Below the pieces are notes generated by a model that was given only the letters and a program-made list of their open reading frames with translations, ran no database searches and was not told where the DNA came from. Shown here piece by piece: positions 15,456-24,258 of a stretch of 33,043 bases of DNA. The position numbers and the translations under genes are program-made. The stretch comes from Chloroflexota bacterium (GTDB lineage Bacteria > Chloroflexota > Anaerolineae > Anaerolineales > Anaerolineaceae). Each line of letters starts with the position of its first letter. The stretch's first letter is position 1. Location: the NCBI GenBank assembly GCA_012514645.1, contig JAAYZW010000210.1, forward strand, positions 1 through 33,043, read 5' to 3'.

Positions 15456-16787
15456 CTAATTGATCAGCCTGTCATCATAACCGTGCATTCGCAGTTCGGT
15501 TTCGATCAGTTCCACGGTTTCGCGGATGGTGCCAACGACAATCAAAAGACCGGAGGCTTGCATCATCTGCAAACCGGCACTGTTATCGGGCAGGAATAAT
15601 GCCATAATAAAAGGCAGAATCGCAATGATACCGAGGAAAAATGCGCCTGGCAGGGTAATGCGCCGCTGAACTCGGGTCAGATAATCCTGGGTCGGTTTGC
15701 CCCGCACCACACCAGGAATCTGGGCGCCTTGCTTCTTAAGGTTTTCACCATAATTCTGCTGGGCAAACAAGACATCGGTATAGAAGTAGGCAAATGCCAC
15801 CACCAGGATGAAGAACATCAGCGGATACCACCAGGTATCACCACCAAAAGCAGCGTACAGCCAGGTCGCGACGTTTCTAATCCAATTAACCTGTGAGTTC
15901 AGGAAGAACGACGACAAAATCGCCGGGAAAGTCAGGAAGCTCTGGGCAAAGATGATCGGGATCATGCCAGCCATGTTCACCATCAGCGGAAGCTGAGAGC
16001 GGACGGGCATGGACATACGGTTGCCAATTCGGCGTCCGGGGAACAACACGGGGATGTTCCGGCGACCGCCCTGGACGTAAACAATAGCTAAAATAGTCAA
16101 CACAAAGACAACCAACACAACCACGAAAACCCACCAGGGCTCGCTGCCGGCAACCATGCGGGCAATCGATACTGGGAAGCGGGAAACAATACCCGAGAAG
16201 ATAATCAATGAGAGACCCTGGTTGCGCAGACCAAACTCAGAAATGAGCTGTCCAATCCAGATACCAAACATCGTACCGGCAACCATCGTGACGATCGCGG
16301 TAATTGTCGGCAGCAGGTTCGCGCCGCTAAAGCCCCAATTGGAAATGATTGAGCTTCCTTCGAGCATTTGATTAAAGATATTGATCTGTCCAAACGCCGA
16401 AAGGAGAGCCATCGGAATGGTCAGAATCACAGTCCATTTTTCCATCCAGATACGACCTTCGCGCGGATCATCTTGCATCTTCCGCTCAAGTGCTGGAATC
16501 ACCGGGGTGAGCAGCTGCAGGATAATCTGCGCGGTAATGTATGGGTAAACGCCCATAGCCAGAATTGAAAACTGCGAAACCGCCCCACCAGAGAGCAGAT
16601 CAAGCAAGTTGACCAGGTTTCTGCCGGCGCCAGTCATCTGGGAAAGCCCAGCCACTGCTGCGCGGTCAATTCCGGGCACAGGAATATTTGCTGCCAGCCT
16701 GTAAACAGCCAGCAAGAGTAATGATATCAGCAGTTTATTGCGGATATCTTCAGATTTCCATAAAAAGCGCCAGGATGATCGTTTCAT
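15456..16787 (-). CDS. secY: Preprotein translocase subunit SecY
   Basis: Channel-forming subunit of the Sec translocon in the cytoplasmic membrane. At 443 aa it has ten hydrophobic segments. NIPVPGID near residues 34-41 after the first segment, GIYPYITA-like GVYPYITAQIILQLLTPVIP near 79-98 and MPVRSQLPLMVNMAGMIPII near 260-279 are hallmarks. It is 17 bases after rplO. Confidence 0.99.
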   Translation of the reverse strand: MKRSSWRFLWKSEDIRNKLLISLLLLAVYRLAANIPVPGIDRAAVAGLSQMTGAGRNLVNLLDLLSGGAVSQFSILAMGVYPYITAQIILQLLTPVIPALERKMQDDPREGRIWMEKWTVILTIPMALLSAFGQINIFNQMLEGSSIISNWGFSGANLLPTITAIVTMVAGTMFGIWIGQLISEFGLRNQGLSLIIFSGIVSRFPVSIARMVAGSEPWWVFVVVLVVFVLTILAIVYVQGGRRNIPVLFPGRRIGNRMSMPVRSQLPLMVNMAGMIPIIFAQSFLTFPAILSSFFLNSQVNWIRNVATWLYAAFGGDTWWYPLMFFILVVAFAYFYTDVLFAQQNYGENLKKQGAQIPGVVRGKPTQDYLTRVQRRITLPGAFFLGIIAILPFIMALFLPDNSAGLQMMQASGLLIVVGTIRETVELIETELRMHGYDDRLIN

Positions 16788-16804
16788 TCAGTCAACTCCT
16801 TTAG

Positions 16805-17266
16805 CTACGAAAGATCGATGGTTTCGATGCTTCCACCAGCTGCTTCAATTTTCTGGCGGGCACCTTCGGTCACTCTATGAGCCTTAATTTTCAGGGCAAC
16901 TTTCACTTCGCCGCGACCCATGATCTTGATAGGCAGTTCTTTTCCTTTTTTCAAAAGACCAGCCTCTCGCAAAGTTTCGGGGTTCACTTCGCTGTCAGCC
17001 TTGAAACCCTGCAAAGAGTCCAGGTTGACTTCCGCGTAACGAACACGATTGATCGGGGTGAAGCCGACACCGCGCAGGAAAGGCAGTTTGCGATAGAACG
17101 GCAGATTGCCGCCCTGGTGATACAGGCGAACGCCACCGCTGGTACGGGCATTTTGACCCTTGGTACCGCGACCAGATGTTTTGCCATGACCACTGCTCAT
17201 GCCACGACCAACGCGTTTGCGGCGCTTCTTGCTGCCCTCGTTGGGTTTAAGATCGTGTAACTGCAT
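16805..17266 (-). CDS. rplO: 50S ribosomal protein L15 (uL15)
   Basis: Large-subunit assembly protein, 153 aa. MQLHDLKPNEGSKKRRKRVG followed by RGMSSGHGKTSGRGTKGQ is the glycine- and arginine-rich N-terminal extension of the family, and LPFLRGVGFTPINRVRYAEV near residues 62-81 is conserved. It is two bases after rpmD and before secY. Confidence 0.98.
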   Translation of the reverse strand: MQLHDLKPNEGSKKRRKRVGRGMSSGHGKTSGRGTKGQNARTSGGVRLYHQGGNLPFYRKLPFLRGVGFTPINRVRYAEVNLDSLQGFKADSEVNPETLREAGLLKKGKELPIKIMGRGEVKVALKIKAHRVTEGARQKIEAAGGSIETIDLS

Positions 17267-17268
17267 GC

Positions 17269-17478
17269 TTATTTCTCCTCATCCACTGTCTCGATCTCAA
17301 CCAGGTGGGAGACCTTGTCCAGCATACCTAACAGGGCATCGTTTTCCTGGTGTTCAACAACATCGCCAACGTTACGAAAGCCCAGGGCTTTGAGCGTATT
17401 CTTGGTCCGCACGGTATAACCAATACCGCTTTTGACCTGTTTAACGCGGAGGGTTTTGCCTTTTTGTTTCTTAGCCAT
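17269..17478 (-). CDS. rpmD: 50S ribosomal protein L30 (uL30)
   Basis: Small large-subunit protein, 69 aa, a little longer than the usual 60. LRVKQVKSGIGYTVRTKNTL near residues 10-29 and LGFRNVGDVVEHQENDALLG near 32-51 match the family. Its start lies inside the end of rpsE (8-base overlap), pointing to translational coupling. The last ten residues are acidic. Confidence 0.95.
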   Translation of the reverse strand: MAKKQKGKTLRVKQVKSGIGYTVRTKNTLKALGFRNVGDVVEHQENDALLGMLDKVSHLVEIETVDEEK

Positions 17479-17995
17479 TCTTCCTCCGTTCCCAATATGG
17501 GGTCACATCTTCTATGTCCTTACCACGCTCAGCGGCTACAATCTCGGGCGATTTCAACTGGGAAAGCGCGTCGAAGGTTGCCTGGACGATGTTGAGCATA
17601 TTTGCGCTGCCCAACGATTTGGTCAGAATGTCTTTAATCCCTGCAGCTTCACAAACAGCGCGCACACCACCGGCAGCAATAACGCCAGTACCGGGCGAAG
17701 CAGGTTTCAGCAGCACTCTCGCACCGCTTTGGACGCCGATCACCTCGTGGGCGATTGTGGTGCCCATCAGGCTGACTTTGTGCATATTTTTATAAGCGCG
17801 TTCTGTAGCTTTACGCATCGCGTCCGGCACAGCACCAGCTTTCCCAGTGCCCAAACCAACAGTGCCGTTATTATCGCCAACAACAATGGTTACTCTAAAA
17901 GAGAACCGGCGACCGCCTTTGACAACTTTCGCAACGCGTGCGATATCAATAACGCGTTCGTCAAATTGTGGTTCTAATCCTTGATAATCTTCCAT
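17471..17995 (-). CDS. rpsE: 30S ribosomal protein S5 (uS5)
   Basis: Small-subunit protein at the mRNA entry site that affects decoding accuracy. At 174 aa it has normal length. The N-terminal dsRNA-binding-like domain ([20 protein letters not shown], about residues 15-34, and [15 protein letters not shown] near 41-55) is followed by the C-terminal domain with APSPGTGV-like [16 protein letters not shown] near 102-117. It overlaps rpmD by eight bases. Confidence 0.98.
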   Translation of the reverse strand: MEDYQGLEPQFDERVIDIARVAKVVKGGRRFSFRVTIVVGDNNGTVGLGTGKAGAVPDAMRKATERAYKNMHKVSLMGTTIAHEVIGVQSGARVLLKPASPGTGVIAAGGVRAVCEAAGIKDILTKSLGSANMLNIVQATFDALSQLKSPEIVAAERGKDIEDVTPYWERRKNG

Positions 17996-18006
17996 ATTGT
18001 CCTCTT

Positions 18007-18372
18007 CTAGAACTTCAGCCCACCCTTACGGGCGCCTTCGGCCAGCGATTTCACCCGACCGGTATAGATGTAGCCGCCGCGATCAAACACAACCGCGTCG
18101 ATGCCTTTATCTTTAGCACGTTTGGCAACTTCTTCACCCACCAACTGGGCTTGTTCCATCCTGGTTTTTCCGGAAAGCTCGCTGCGCAAAGCGCTGTCAA
18201 CACTCGAAGCTGACACGAGTGTATGCCCGCTGTGATCATCGATAATCTGAACATAGATATCGTGAATGCTGCGGAACACATTCATGCGTGGGGTCTCCGG
18301 GGTGCCGTAAATCTTCTTGCGAACACGAGCGTGACGGTGTAATCTAGCTTGATTTCTTGTTTTCTTAGCCAT
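18007..18372 (-). CDS. rplR: 50S ribosomal protein L18 (uL18)
   Basis: 5S rRNA-binding protein of the central protuberance, 121 aa. [20 protein letters not shown] near residues 10-29, [16 protein letters not shown] and the C-terminal [20 protein letters not shown] near 95-114 are typical. It lies between rplF and rpsE with 9- and 11-base gaps. Confidence 0.98.
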   Translation of the reverse strand: MAKKTRNQARLHRHARVRKKIYGTPETPRMNVFRSIHDIYVQIIDDHSGHTLVSASSVDSALRSELSGKTRMEQAQLVGEEVAKRAKDKGIDAVVFDRGGYIYTGRVKSLAEGARKGGLKF

Positions 18373-18381
18373 AGTCTACCT

Positions 18382-18930
18382 CTATTTACCGGTCTTTCCT
18401 GCTTTACCAGCCTTGAGCTTTACTTCTTCGCCCTGGTAACGGATACCAGTACCGTGATAACGCTCTGGCGGTCGCAATTTCCGGATCTCAGAAGCGGTCA
18501 AACCAACCTGGTGGCGGTTTCGACCAGAAACTTTGATGATGCGAGCTTTGGCGTCAACTTCAAAAGTTATGCCATCGGGCGCAGGCACATTAATCGGATG
18601 GGAATAGCCGAGGTTTAAGACCAGGTCTTTTCCACTAACTTCAGCCCTGTAACCAACGCCCTTGTATTCAAGCACTTTCTCGAAACCAGTGCTGCAGCCA
18701 ACAATCATGTTATTCAACAGCGCGCGGGTGGTACCGTGAAGCGCTCGAATTTGAGGTTGGTCATTGGGGCGTGTCACAGTAATTGTGCCGTTATCCATCG
18801 TGATACCAATGTGAGGGGAGAAGGTGTCTTCCAATTCGCCTTTGGGTCCTTTTACATGCACCTTGTTCCCATCAATTTTAATTTCCACACCCTTTGGCAG
18901 GGTGATTGGCAGTTTACCTATACGCGACAT
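18382..18930 (-). CDS. rplF: 50S ribosomal protein L6 (uL6)
   Basis: Large-subunit protein near the factor-binding region, 182 aa. MSRIGKLPITLPKGVEIKID at the start, GVGYRAEVSGKDLVLNLGYS near residues 90-110, and the C-terminal IRKLRPPERYHGTGIRYQGE near 147-166 identify it. The position after rpsH and before rplR is standard. Confidence 0.98.
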   Translation of the reverse strand: MSRIGKLPITLPKGVEIKIDGNKVHVKGPKGELEDTFSPHIGITMDNGTITVTRPNDQPQIRALHGTTRALLNNMIVGCSTGFEKVLEYKGVGYRAEVSGKDLVLNLGYSHPINVPAPDGITFEVDAKARIIKVSGRNRHQVGLTASEIRKLRPPERYHGTGIRYQGEEVKLKAGKAGKTGK

Positions 18931-18938
18931 AATTCCTC

Positions 18939-19352
18939 CTACCAGACCTTGCAGAGGATCTCGCCGCCAACGCCGATTTTACGAGCGCGGTGACCAGTCA
19001 TGATACCCTTTGGGGTTGATAAAATCGCGATACCGATGCCCGAAAGCACCCAGGGAATTTCCTTTTTCGAGGTATACACACGACAGCCAGGTCGGCTGAC
19101 GCGCTGGATCCCTGTGATCAACGAGCGGCGGTGACGTCTCTCGCCAATGTATTTGAGCTTGAGCATCAGCATTTTGCTTGTCTCGCTCTTACCATTGACA
19201 ACTTCATAGCTCTCAATATAGCCTTCTTCGACCAGGATGCGAGCTAACTCACTCTTGAGTTTGGAATTCGGAATAGCAACCACAGCTTTGCCAGCAGCGG
19301 CAGCGTTGCGAATTCTGGTTAACATATCGGCAATTGGATCTGTAATAGTCAT
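18939..19352 (-). CDS. rpsH: 30S ribosomal protein S8 (uS8)
   Basis: Central-domain 16S rRNA binder and, in E. coli, the repressor of the spc operon. MTITDPIADMLTRIRNAAAA opens the protein, and the C-terminal IAILSTPKGIMTGHRARKIG near residues 109-128 is the RNA-binding signature. At 137 aa it is slightly longer than the usual 130-132. It is 20 bases after rpsN. Confidence 0.98.
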   Translation of the reverse strand: MTITDPIADMLTRIRNAAAAGKAVVAIPNSKLKSELARILVEEGYIESYEVVNGKSETSKMLMLKLKYIGERRHRRSLITGIQRVSRPGCRVYTSKKEIPWVLSGIGIAILSTPKGIMTGHRARKIGVGGEILCKVW

Positions 19353-19372
19353 TCTTATACCTCCAGGTCAAA

Positions 19373-19555
19373 TTACCAGGATGATTTGGTCACTCCAGGG
19401 ATTTTCCCCTCGAGTGCTTGTTCGCGGAAGCAAATTCGGCAAAGGCCAAACTTGCGCATATAGCCACGCGGTCTCCCGCAGAGGCGACAGCGATTGACAA
19501 CGCGACCTGGATATTTCCGGCGCATTTCACGATATTGCATACACTTTTTTGCCAT
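19373..19555 (-). CDS. rpsN: 30S ribosomal protein S14, zinc type (uS14)
   Basis: Short zinc-binding form of S14, 60 aa. C24 and C27 (CRLC) with C40 and C43 (CRIC) make the zinc site. [20 protein letters not shown] near residues 30-50 is characteristic. The start shares a base with the rplE stop. This form is common in Gram-positive and deep-branching bacteria. Confidence 0.98.
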   Translation of the reverse strand: MAKKCMQYREMRRKYPGRVVNRCRLCGRPRGYMRKFGLCRICFREQALEGKIPGVTKSSW

Positions 19556-20100
19556 TAGTTATCCTTCCTGAAGGGCATGCTGAACTTGCGCAGCAGTTCG
19601 CGTGCTTGATCGTCAGTCTTAGCAGTGGTTACGATACTGACTTCCATGCCTCGGATCTTATCGATCTTGTCATACTGAATCTCAGTGAAGATCAGCTGTT
19701 CGGTCAGACCGAGAGTATAGTTTCCCCGACCATCAAATGAGTCTGGCGAGATACCGCGGAAGTCACGCACACGGGGTAAAGCGATATTGATCAGGCGATC
19801 CAGAAAAGCCCACATCTTTTCACCGCGCAAGGTTACTTTTACGCCGATCTGGCGACCTTCGCGCAGTTTGAAGTTTGAGATGGCTTTCTTGGCAGCGATG
19901 ACAACAGGCTTCTGACCGGTGATGATGGTCAGATCGTTTACTGCAGCGTCGAGGGCTTTGGGGTTATCCAGGGCTTCGCCGACACCGATGTTCACAACAA
20001 CTTTGGTGATGCGAGGAATCTGCATAACATTGCTCAGCCCAAGCTCTTTGAAGAGTGCCGGAGCAATTTCATTATTGTATTGTTCTTGTAGTCTGTTCAT
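19555..20100 (-). CDS. rplE: 50S ribosomal protein L5 (uL5)
   Basis: 5S rRNA-binding protein contacting P-site tRNA and S13, 181 aa. [17 protein letters not shown] near residues 28-44, [20 protein letters not shown] near 61-80 and the C-terminal region from [18 protein letters not shown] (about 121-138) are conserved. It lies between rplX and rpsN. Confidence 0.99.
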   Translation of the reverse strand: MNRLQEQYNNEIAPALFKELGLSNVMQIPRITKVVVNIGVGEALDNPKALDAAVNDLTIITGQKPVVIAAKKAISNFKLREGRQIGVKVTLRGEKMWAFLDRLINIALPRVRDFRGISPDSFDGRGNYTLGLTEQLIFTEIQYDKIDKIRGMEVSIVTTAKTDDQARELLRKFSMPFRKDN

Positions 20101-20117
20101 ATCAATTCACCTGCGCC

Positions 20118-20516
20118 TTACTTGCCCTCAGCATCCGATTTTTTGCTGTCATCCGCTTTTTCAGTCTTGGGAGCTGCAGCGCTCTTGCGACGAGGAGTCT
20201 TCTTTTCAACTTTTTCATCCTCAGCAGCTTTTGCCTTGCTTGAACGGCGCGATTTCTTTGCTTCTTTTTCTGAAGCGCGATCCACCAGGACAACGTTGGA
20301 GATATCGATCGGGGCTTCGAATTCACGAATACCCGATGGAATCGTCCTGCCGCCCGACTGGGTCTGCTTCTGATGCTTCTTGGTCATGTTTACGCCCTGG
20401 ACAACCACTCGGTTCTCTTTGGGAATCACGCGGATAACTTCGCCGATTTTATTCTTGTCGACTTCGTCGCCGCGCAACACGCGAACACGGTCACCTTTCC
20501 GGATTTTCATCTTCAT
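20118..20516 (-). CDS. rplX: 50S ribosomal protein L24 (uL24) with atypical charged tail
   Basis: Assembly-initiating large-subunit protein near the tunnel exit. The KOW region is clear (MKIRKGDRVRVLRGD at residues 3-17, KNKIGEVIRVIPKENRVVVQ at 21-40, GVNMTKKHQK), followed by GIREFEAPIDISNVVLVD (about 62-79). Bacterial L24 normally continues with a TRVGFR-type segment and a KVRVAK-type ending. Here, after residue 80, there is instead a 52-residue low-complexity tail rich in Lys, Glu, Ala, Ser and Asp. Total length is 132 aa against about 100-110. Position between rplN and rplE is standard, so identity is secure and only the C-terminus is odd. Confidence 0.96.
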   Translation of the reverse strand: MKMKIRKGDRVRVLRGDEVDKNKIGEVIRVIPKENRVVVQGVNMTKKHQKQTQSGGRTIPSGIREFEAPIDISNVVLVDRASEKEAKKSRRSSKAKAAEDEKVEKKTPRRKSAAAPKTEKADDSKKSDAEGK

Positions 20517-20536
20517 TTAGACACTCCTACCATTGA

Positions 20537-20908
20537 CTACAGTACTTCCGGAGCCAATGAAACAATTTTCATATAGCCTTTTTCACGCAGTTCACGCGCG
20601 ACGGGACCAAAGATGCGGGTTCCCCGAGGGTTTACGCCATCATTGTCCAGGATTACAGCGGCGTTGTCATCAAAGCAGATGGTCGAGCCATCAGGGCGTC
20701 GATACGCTTTCGCAACCCGAACGACAACGGCTTTGATAACCTCGCTCTTCTTCACAGACGATTGCGGCGTGGCGCTCTTGACCGTGGCGGTAACAATGTC
20801 GCCCACAGATGCGTAACGTCGGCGGGTTCCACCAACGACCTGGATAACGAGCAGTTCTCTTGCCCCGGTGTTATCCGCGACAACCAGACGAGTTTCCTTT
20901 TGAATCAT
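20537..20908 (-). CDS. rplN: 50S ribosomal protein L14 (uL14)
   Basis: Large-subunit protein at the intersubunit face, 123 aa. [20 protein letters not shown] at the start and [20 protein letters not shown] with [15 protein letters not shown] near residues 76-105 are diagnostic. Its ATGA start overlaps the rpsQ stop by four bases, so its translation is coupled to ribosomes that finish the long acidic tail of S17. Confidence 0.99.
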   Translation of the reverse strand: MIQKETRLVVADNTGARELLVIQVVGGTRRRYASVGDIVTATVKSATPQSSVKKSEVIKAVVVRVAKAYRRPDGSTICFDDNAAVILDNDGVNPRGTRIFGPVARELREKGYMKIVSLAPEVL

Positions 20909-21417
20909 GCCTCACCTGCTTCGTCTTCTTCAACTTCTTCAACGATTTCGGCTGCTTCTTCAAGCATTTCTTCGAGTTCTTCGACTTCTTCCAGCTCTTC
21001 TGACAGCATTTCGACGACTTCTTCAGCCAGGATTTCTTCTGCTTCTTCGAGTGCCGCAGCTTCTTCTTCAGCCAGGATTTCTTCTGCTTCTTCGAGTGCC
21101 GCAGCTTCTTCTTCAGCCTGGAGCTCTTCAGCCTTCAAAATAGCTTCTTCAACGGCTTCAATGCTTTCCTGTCGAATTTCGACCATGACAATTTTTTCGA
21201 CAACCCAGTTGACCGTCTTGGAAATCGGTTTTGATTCCACGATTACCACTCTGTCACCAACGTTGCAGCCAATCTCATCATGAGCCTTATAAGACTTCAC
21301 GCTGCGCACAACCTTATGATACAAGGGGTGCTGGACCGTGCGGACAACATCGACGATCACAGTTTTATCCATTTTGTTCGACCTGATGGTACCGGTTAAA
21401 CGACGTCGCTTATTCAT
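20905..21417 (-). CDS. rpsQ: 30S ribosomal protein S17 (uS17) with long glutamate-rich C-terminal extension
   Basis: Primary 16S rRNA-binding protein of the small subunit. Residues 1-84 are an ordinary S17: [20 protein letters not shown] at 7-26, [19 protein letters not shown] at 30-48 and [20 protein letters not shown] at 54-73. Residues 85-170 are an added tail with about 39 Glu, one Asp and one Lys, otherwise mostly Ala, Leu, Ile and Val, predicted to be helical. It includes two identical 15-residue units (101-115 and 116-130, [15 protein letters not shown]). The family is usually 80-90 aa. The reading frame is intact and ends in a coupled overlap with rplN, so the tail is very probably translated. 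It overlaps the rpmC stop by one base. Confidence 0.96.
   Translation of the reverse strand: MNKRRRLTGTIRSNKMDKTVIVDVVRTVQHPLYHKVVRSVKSYKAHDEIGCNVGDRVVIVESKPISKTVNWVVEKIVMVEIRQESIEAVEEAILKAEELQAEEEAAALEEAEEILAEEEAAALEEAEEILAEEVVEMLSEELEEVEELEEMLEEAAEIVEEVEEDEAGEA
21021..21110. repeat. Perfect 45-bp tandem duplication inside rpsQ
   Basis: Bases 21021-21065 and 21066-21110 are identical, and the first eight bases of a third unit follow at 21111. Each unit encodes 15 residues in frame. Perfect identity at the DNA level suggests a recent slippage or unequal-recombination event. Confidence 0.9.
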
Positions 21418-21623
21418 TATTTACCTTCTTTCTCATTACGCACACGTTCGTTGAGAATAGTCTCAAGGCGAGCGATGTCCCGGCGGGCTACTTTAAAGCG
21501 GCTGGTATCAGTTAACTGGCCAGTCACCATCTGGAAGCGCAGGTTCATCAGTTCCTGGCGGGTATTCATGAGTTTGGTTTTAATTTCTTCTGTAGAAAGT
21601 CCTCTTACTTCTTTGGCGTTCAT
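21417..21623 (-). CDS. rpmC: 50S ribosomal protein L29 (uL29)
   Basis: Small helical protein near the tunnel exit that helps dock SRP and trigger factor. The start is ATG 21623, giving 68 aa ([20 protein letters not shown], then [14 protein letters not shown] and [10 protein letters not shown]). The open frame runs upstream to 21770, but that part is antisense-free shadow of rplP with no family similarity, so it is excluded. It overlaps the rplP stop by four bases and rpsQ by one. Confidence 0.96.
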   Translation of the reverse strand: MNAKEVRGLSTEEIKTKLMNTRQELMNLRFQMVTGQLTDTSRFKVARRDIARLETILNERVRNEKEGK

Positions 21624-22045
21624 GAACCTTCTCCTAATCCATCTCTTGATACGATCTTTGTTTTGAAACCCAGCTTGTATCGCGCTCTGTTCAGAGCAGC
21701 CCGGGCAACGGCATCGTCGGTTCCACCGATTTCGAAAAGGATCCGACCAGGGCGAACAACAGCCACCCAATGGTCCACGGCACCTTTACCTTTACCCATG
21801 CGGGTTTCTGCTGCTCGCTTGGTATAGGGTTTGTCGGGGAAGACCCGCACCCATACTTTGCCGCGGCGTTTCATTTCATGGACGATCGCGCGGCGGGCGG
21901 ATTCGATCTGACGGGCTGTCATATATCCGCGATCCAGCGCTTTCAATCCGTAATCACCGAAGTTGACGTCTGCGCCGCGAAGGGAATTACCCTTCATACG
22001 ACCGCGCATCTGCTTGCGGTACTTAACTCTCTTTGGCATCAACAT
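21620..22045 (-). CDS. rplP: 50S ribosomal protein L16 (uL16)
   Basis: Large-subunit protein beside the peptidyl transferase centre and A-site tRNA, 141 aa. [20 protein letters not shown] at the start and [20 protein letters not shown] near residues 83-102 are signatures. It lies 27 bases after rpsC and overlaps rpmC by four bases. Confidence 0.99.
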   Translation of the reverse strand: MLMPKRVKYRKQMRGRMKGNSLRGADVNFGDYGLKALDRGYMTARQIESARRAIVHEMKRRGKVWVRVFPDKPYTKRAAETRMGKGKGAVDHWVAVVRPGRILFEIGGTDDAVARAALNRARYKLGFKTKIVSRDGLGEGS

Positions 22046-22072
22046 AATCTGCTACCTCACTCGTTACGATCA

Positions 22073-22750
22073 TTACTCGCTAATATAAACACCCTCGGTT
22101 GTTTCAACCTTTTCTTCGGGTTGATCCATGACGATGCCTTTATAAATCCAGACCTTGATGCCAATTTGACCAAAGGTGGTTGTTGCTGTAGCCCGCGCGA
22201 AGTCGATATCGGCTCGCAGCGTCTGCAGGGGCACACGACCTTCGCGTAGTGTCATTCGACGTGCCATCTCAGCACCGGAAAGACGACCGGATACAGAAAC
22301 CTTAATTCCTTCTGCTCCCTGGCGCAGAGCCTGCTGAATGGCACGCTTCATCGCCCGGCGATAACTGATGCGGCGTTCCAGCTGACCAGCAATGTTCTGG
22401 GCAACCAGATAGGCGTCAGTGTCGGCATTTTTGATTTCCTTGACTTCCAGGTCAATTTTCTTACCGGTCAGTGCTTCAAGTTTCTGCCTGATGATTTTTA
22501 CGTTTTCGCCTTTTCGACCGATCAGGATGCCAGGTTTGTGTGTGTGCAATGTGATTTTGACCTTGCCGGGATATCGCTCAATTTCTACATTTGAAACGCC
22601 CGCGCGGTCAGTCTCATTCATTACCAAATCACGCACTTCCAGGTCTTGGTGAAGCTGTTCGGTATATTCTTTACCTTCGGCATACCAACGCCCTAACCAG
22701 GGCTTGCTGATTCCGAGACGAAAACCAATTGGATGTACTTTACGACCCAT
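22073..22750 (-). CDS. rpsC: 30S ribosomal protein S3 (uS3)
   Basis: Head protein lining the mRNA entry channel, 225 aa. MGRKVHPIGFRLGISKPW opens the protein. A KH domain with the loop IGRKGENVKIIRQKLEAL near residues 76-93 and the C-terminal domain with GIKVSVSGRLSGAEMARR (about 147-164) and IKVWIYKG (about 197-204) follow. It is 16 bases after rplV. Confidence 0.99.
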   Translation of the reverse strand: MGRKVHPIGFRLGISKPWLGRWYAEGKEYTEQLHQDLEVRDLVMNETDRAGVSNVEIERYPGKVKITLHTHKPGILIGRKGENVKIIRQKLEALTGKKIDLEVKEIKNADTDAYLVAQNIAGQLERRISYRRAMKRAIQQALRQGAEGIKVSVSGRLSGAEMARRMTLREGRVPLQTLRADIDFARATATTTFGQIGIKVWIYKGIVMDQPEEKVETTEGVYISE

Positions 22751-22766
22751 AGTTTACTCCTTACCT

Positions 22767-23108
22767 TTACTCGACTTCGCGCAATATGACCGTCACATGA
22801 GAACTGCGTCTCAGCTCAGGTTTGAACCGACCGCGTGCCCCAAAACGGCGCCACTTGCGGGTGCGGGCTTCGTCCGCAAAGATTCGGTAAACAACGAGGT
22901 CATCACGGCTCACGCCAAAGTTTTCTTCTGCGTTAGACATGGCCGAATAGATCAGCTTGCGAACCGGCGCGGCTGCCTTTTTAGGGGTCAGGCTCAAAAT
23001 GTTCAGGGCATCAACAACTTTCTTACCCCTCACCAGGTCAACAACCAGGCGGGTTTTTTGAGCTGATTCTCGGAAGTTGGAGAGTTTTGCTGTAATTTCC
23101 TGTGCCAT
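22767..23108 (-). CDS. rplV: 50S ribosomal protein L22 (uL22)
   Basis: Tunnel-lining protein, 113 aa. ESAQKTRLVVDLVRGKKVVDAL near residues 14-35 (a KxRLVxDLIRGK-type motif) and ARTRKWRRFGARGRFKPELRR near 80-100 (tunnel hairpin region) identify it. It lies eight bases after rpsS. Confidence 0.98.
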   Translation of the reverse strand: MAQEITAKLSNFRESAQKTRLVVDLVRGKKVVDALNILSLTPKKAAAPVRKLIYSAMSNAEENFGVSRDDLVVYRIFADEARTRKWRRFGARGRFKPELRRSSHVTVILREVE

Positions 23109-23116
23109 CTCTTACC

Positions 23117-23389
23117 TTACCTCGAGCCTTTTTCAGCCACGTGTCCACGGAACCAGCGGGTTGGCGCAAATTCGCCCAGGCGATGACCAACCATGTTTTC
23201 GGTTACATAGATCGGAACATGGCGGCGCCCGTTATGAACGGCGATGGTGTGCCCAACCATTTGGGGGAAGATCACACTGGCGCGACTCCAGGTCCGCAGC
23301 ACTTTCTTCTCACCTTTCTGGTTCATATCTTCAATTCTTTTCAATAGTTTCGGGTCAACGAATGGCCCTTTTTTCAATGATCGCGACAT
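23117..23389 (-). CDS. rpsS: 30S ribosomal protein S19 (uS19)
   Basis: Head protein forming a complex with S13, 90 aa. [20 protein letters not shown] at the start, [20 protein letters not shown] near residues 33-52 and [17 protein letters not shown] near 68-84 are hallmarks. It lies between rplB and rplV. Confidence 0.99.
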   Translation of the reverse strand: MSRSLKKGPFVDPKLLKRIEDMNQKGEKKVLRTWSRASVIFPQMVGHTIAVHNGRRHVPIYVTENMVGHRLGEFAPTRWFRGHVAEKGSR

Positions 23390-23418
23390 CTTAAATTCCT
23401 TTTCTGTCTCTTCAACCG

Positions 23419-24258
23419 CTATCTGCGCTTGGCTTTCGAGCGGTGGCGAACAATCATGTCATTAGTACGCTTGTTGCGTCTGGTTTTGTAACCAAGAGCT
23501 GGTTTACCCCAGGGGGTCTTCGGTCCTGGCATACCAATTCCGGTGCGACCTTCACCACCACCATGCGGATGGTCTCTCGGGGACATCGCGGTTCCACGAA
23601 CTTCTGGACGGCGACCCATATGGCGTTTGCGCCCTGCTTTACCAAGTTTAATGTTGCTGTGTTCTACGTTGCCGACCTGACCGATGGTTGCGCCGCAATC
23701 TTGCAAAACCAGGCGAACTTCGCCGCTTGGCATGCGGATATGTGCGTACTTGCCTTCTTTTGCCAGCAGTTGCGCTGAGGTACCAGCCGAACGAACCATC
23801 TGGGCACCCTTGCCAGGTTGCAGCTCAATGGCGTGGATGGTGGTACCAACCGGGATGTTCGCCAGGGGCAGTTTGTTGCCTGGCTTAATCTCAGCGCGGG
23901 GTCCAGACATCAGCGTGTCACCAACTTTAATGCCGATCGGCGCGATGATATAGCGTTTCTCGCCGTCAGCATAAAACAGCAGAGCCAGGCGGGCAGAACG
24001 ATTGGGATCGTACTCAATTGCCGCGACCTTGGCTGGGATGTTGGTTTTATCGCGTTTGAAATCCACCAGGCGGATTTGCCGACGAGCGCCCCCGCCGCGG
24101 TGGCGGACAGTAACGCGACCCATCGAGTTTCGACCGGAACGCTGCTTGCGAATAACCGTCAGGTTGCGTTCTGGCTTCGTCTTGGTGATCTCTTCAAACG
24201 TATAGCTGGTCTTATGACGCTGACCAGGAGTCTTAGGTTTGAATACTTTAACAGCCAT
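23419..24258 (-). CDS. rplB: 50S ribosomal protein L2 (uL2)
   Basis: Core large-subunit protein needed for subunit association and peptidyl transferase activity, 279 aa. [20 protein letters not shown] near residues 48-67, the RNA-binding part near 110-200 and the conserved [16 protein letters not shown] near 225-240, with the catalytic-centre histidine near 230, are present. It overlaps the rplW stop by one base. Confidence 0.99.
   Translation of the reverse strand: MAVKVFKPKTPGQRHKTSYTFEEITKTKPERNLTVIRKQRSGRNSMGRVTVRHRGGGARRQIRLVDFKRDKTNIPAKVAAIEYDPNRSARLALLFYADGEKRYIIAPIGIKVGDTLMSGPRAEIKPGNKLPLANIPVGTTIHAIELQPGKGAQMVRSAGTSAQLLAKEGKYAHIRMPSGEVRLVLQDCGATIGQVGNVEHSNIKLGKAGRKRHMGRRPEVRGTAMSPRDHPHGGGEGRTGIGMPGPKTPWGKPALGYKTRRNKRTNDMIVRHRSKAKRR

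Noticed and set aside
20762-21283. Serine-rich plus-strand frame (runs of Ser with Ala and Thr)
   Set aside because: It is the complement of the glutamate-rich S17 tail: GAA/GAG codons read backwards give TTC/CTC or, in this frame, serine codons. No independent evidence for a gene.
21624-21770. N-terminal extension of the L29 frame
   Set aside because: The added 49 residues overlap rplP in another frame and have no L29 similarity; ATG 21623 gives the conserved start and coupled overlap.
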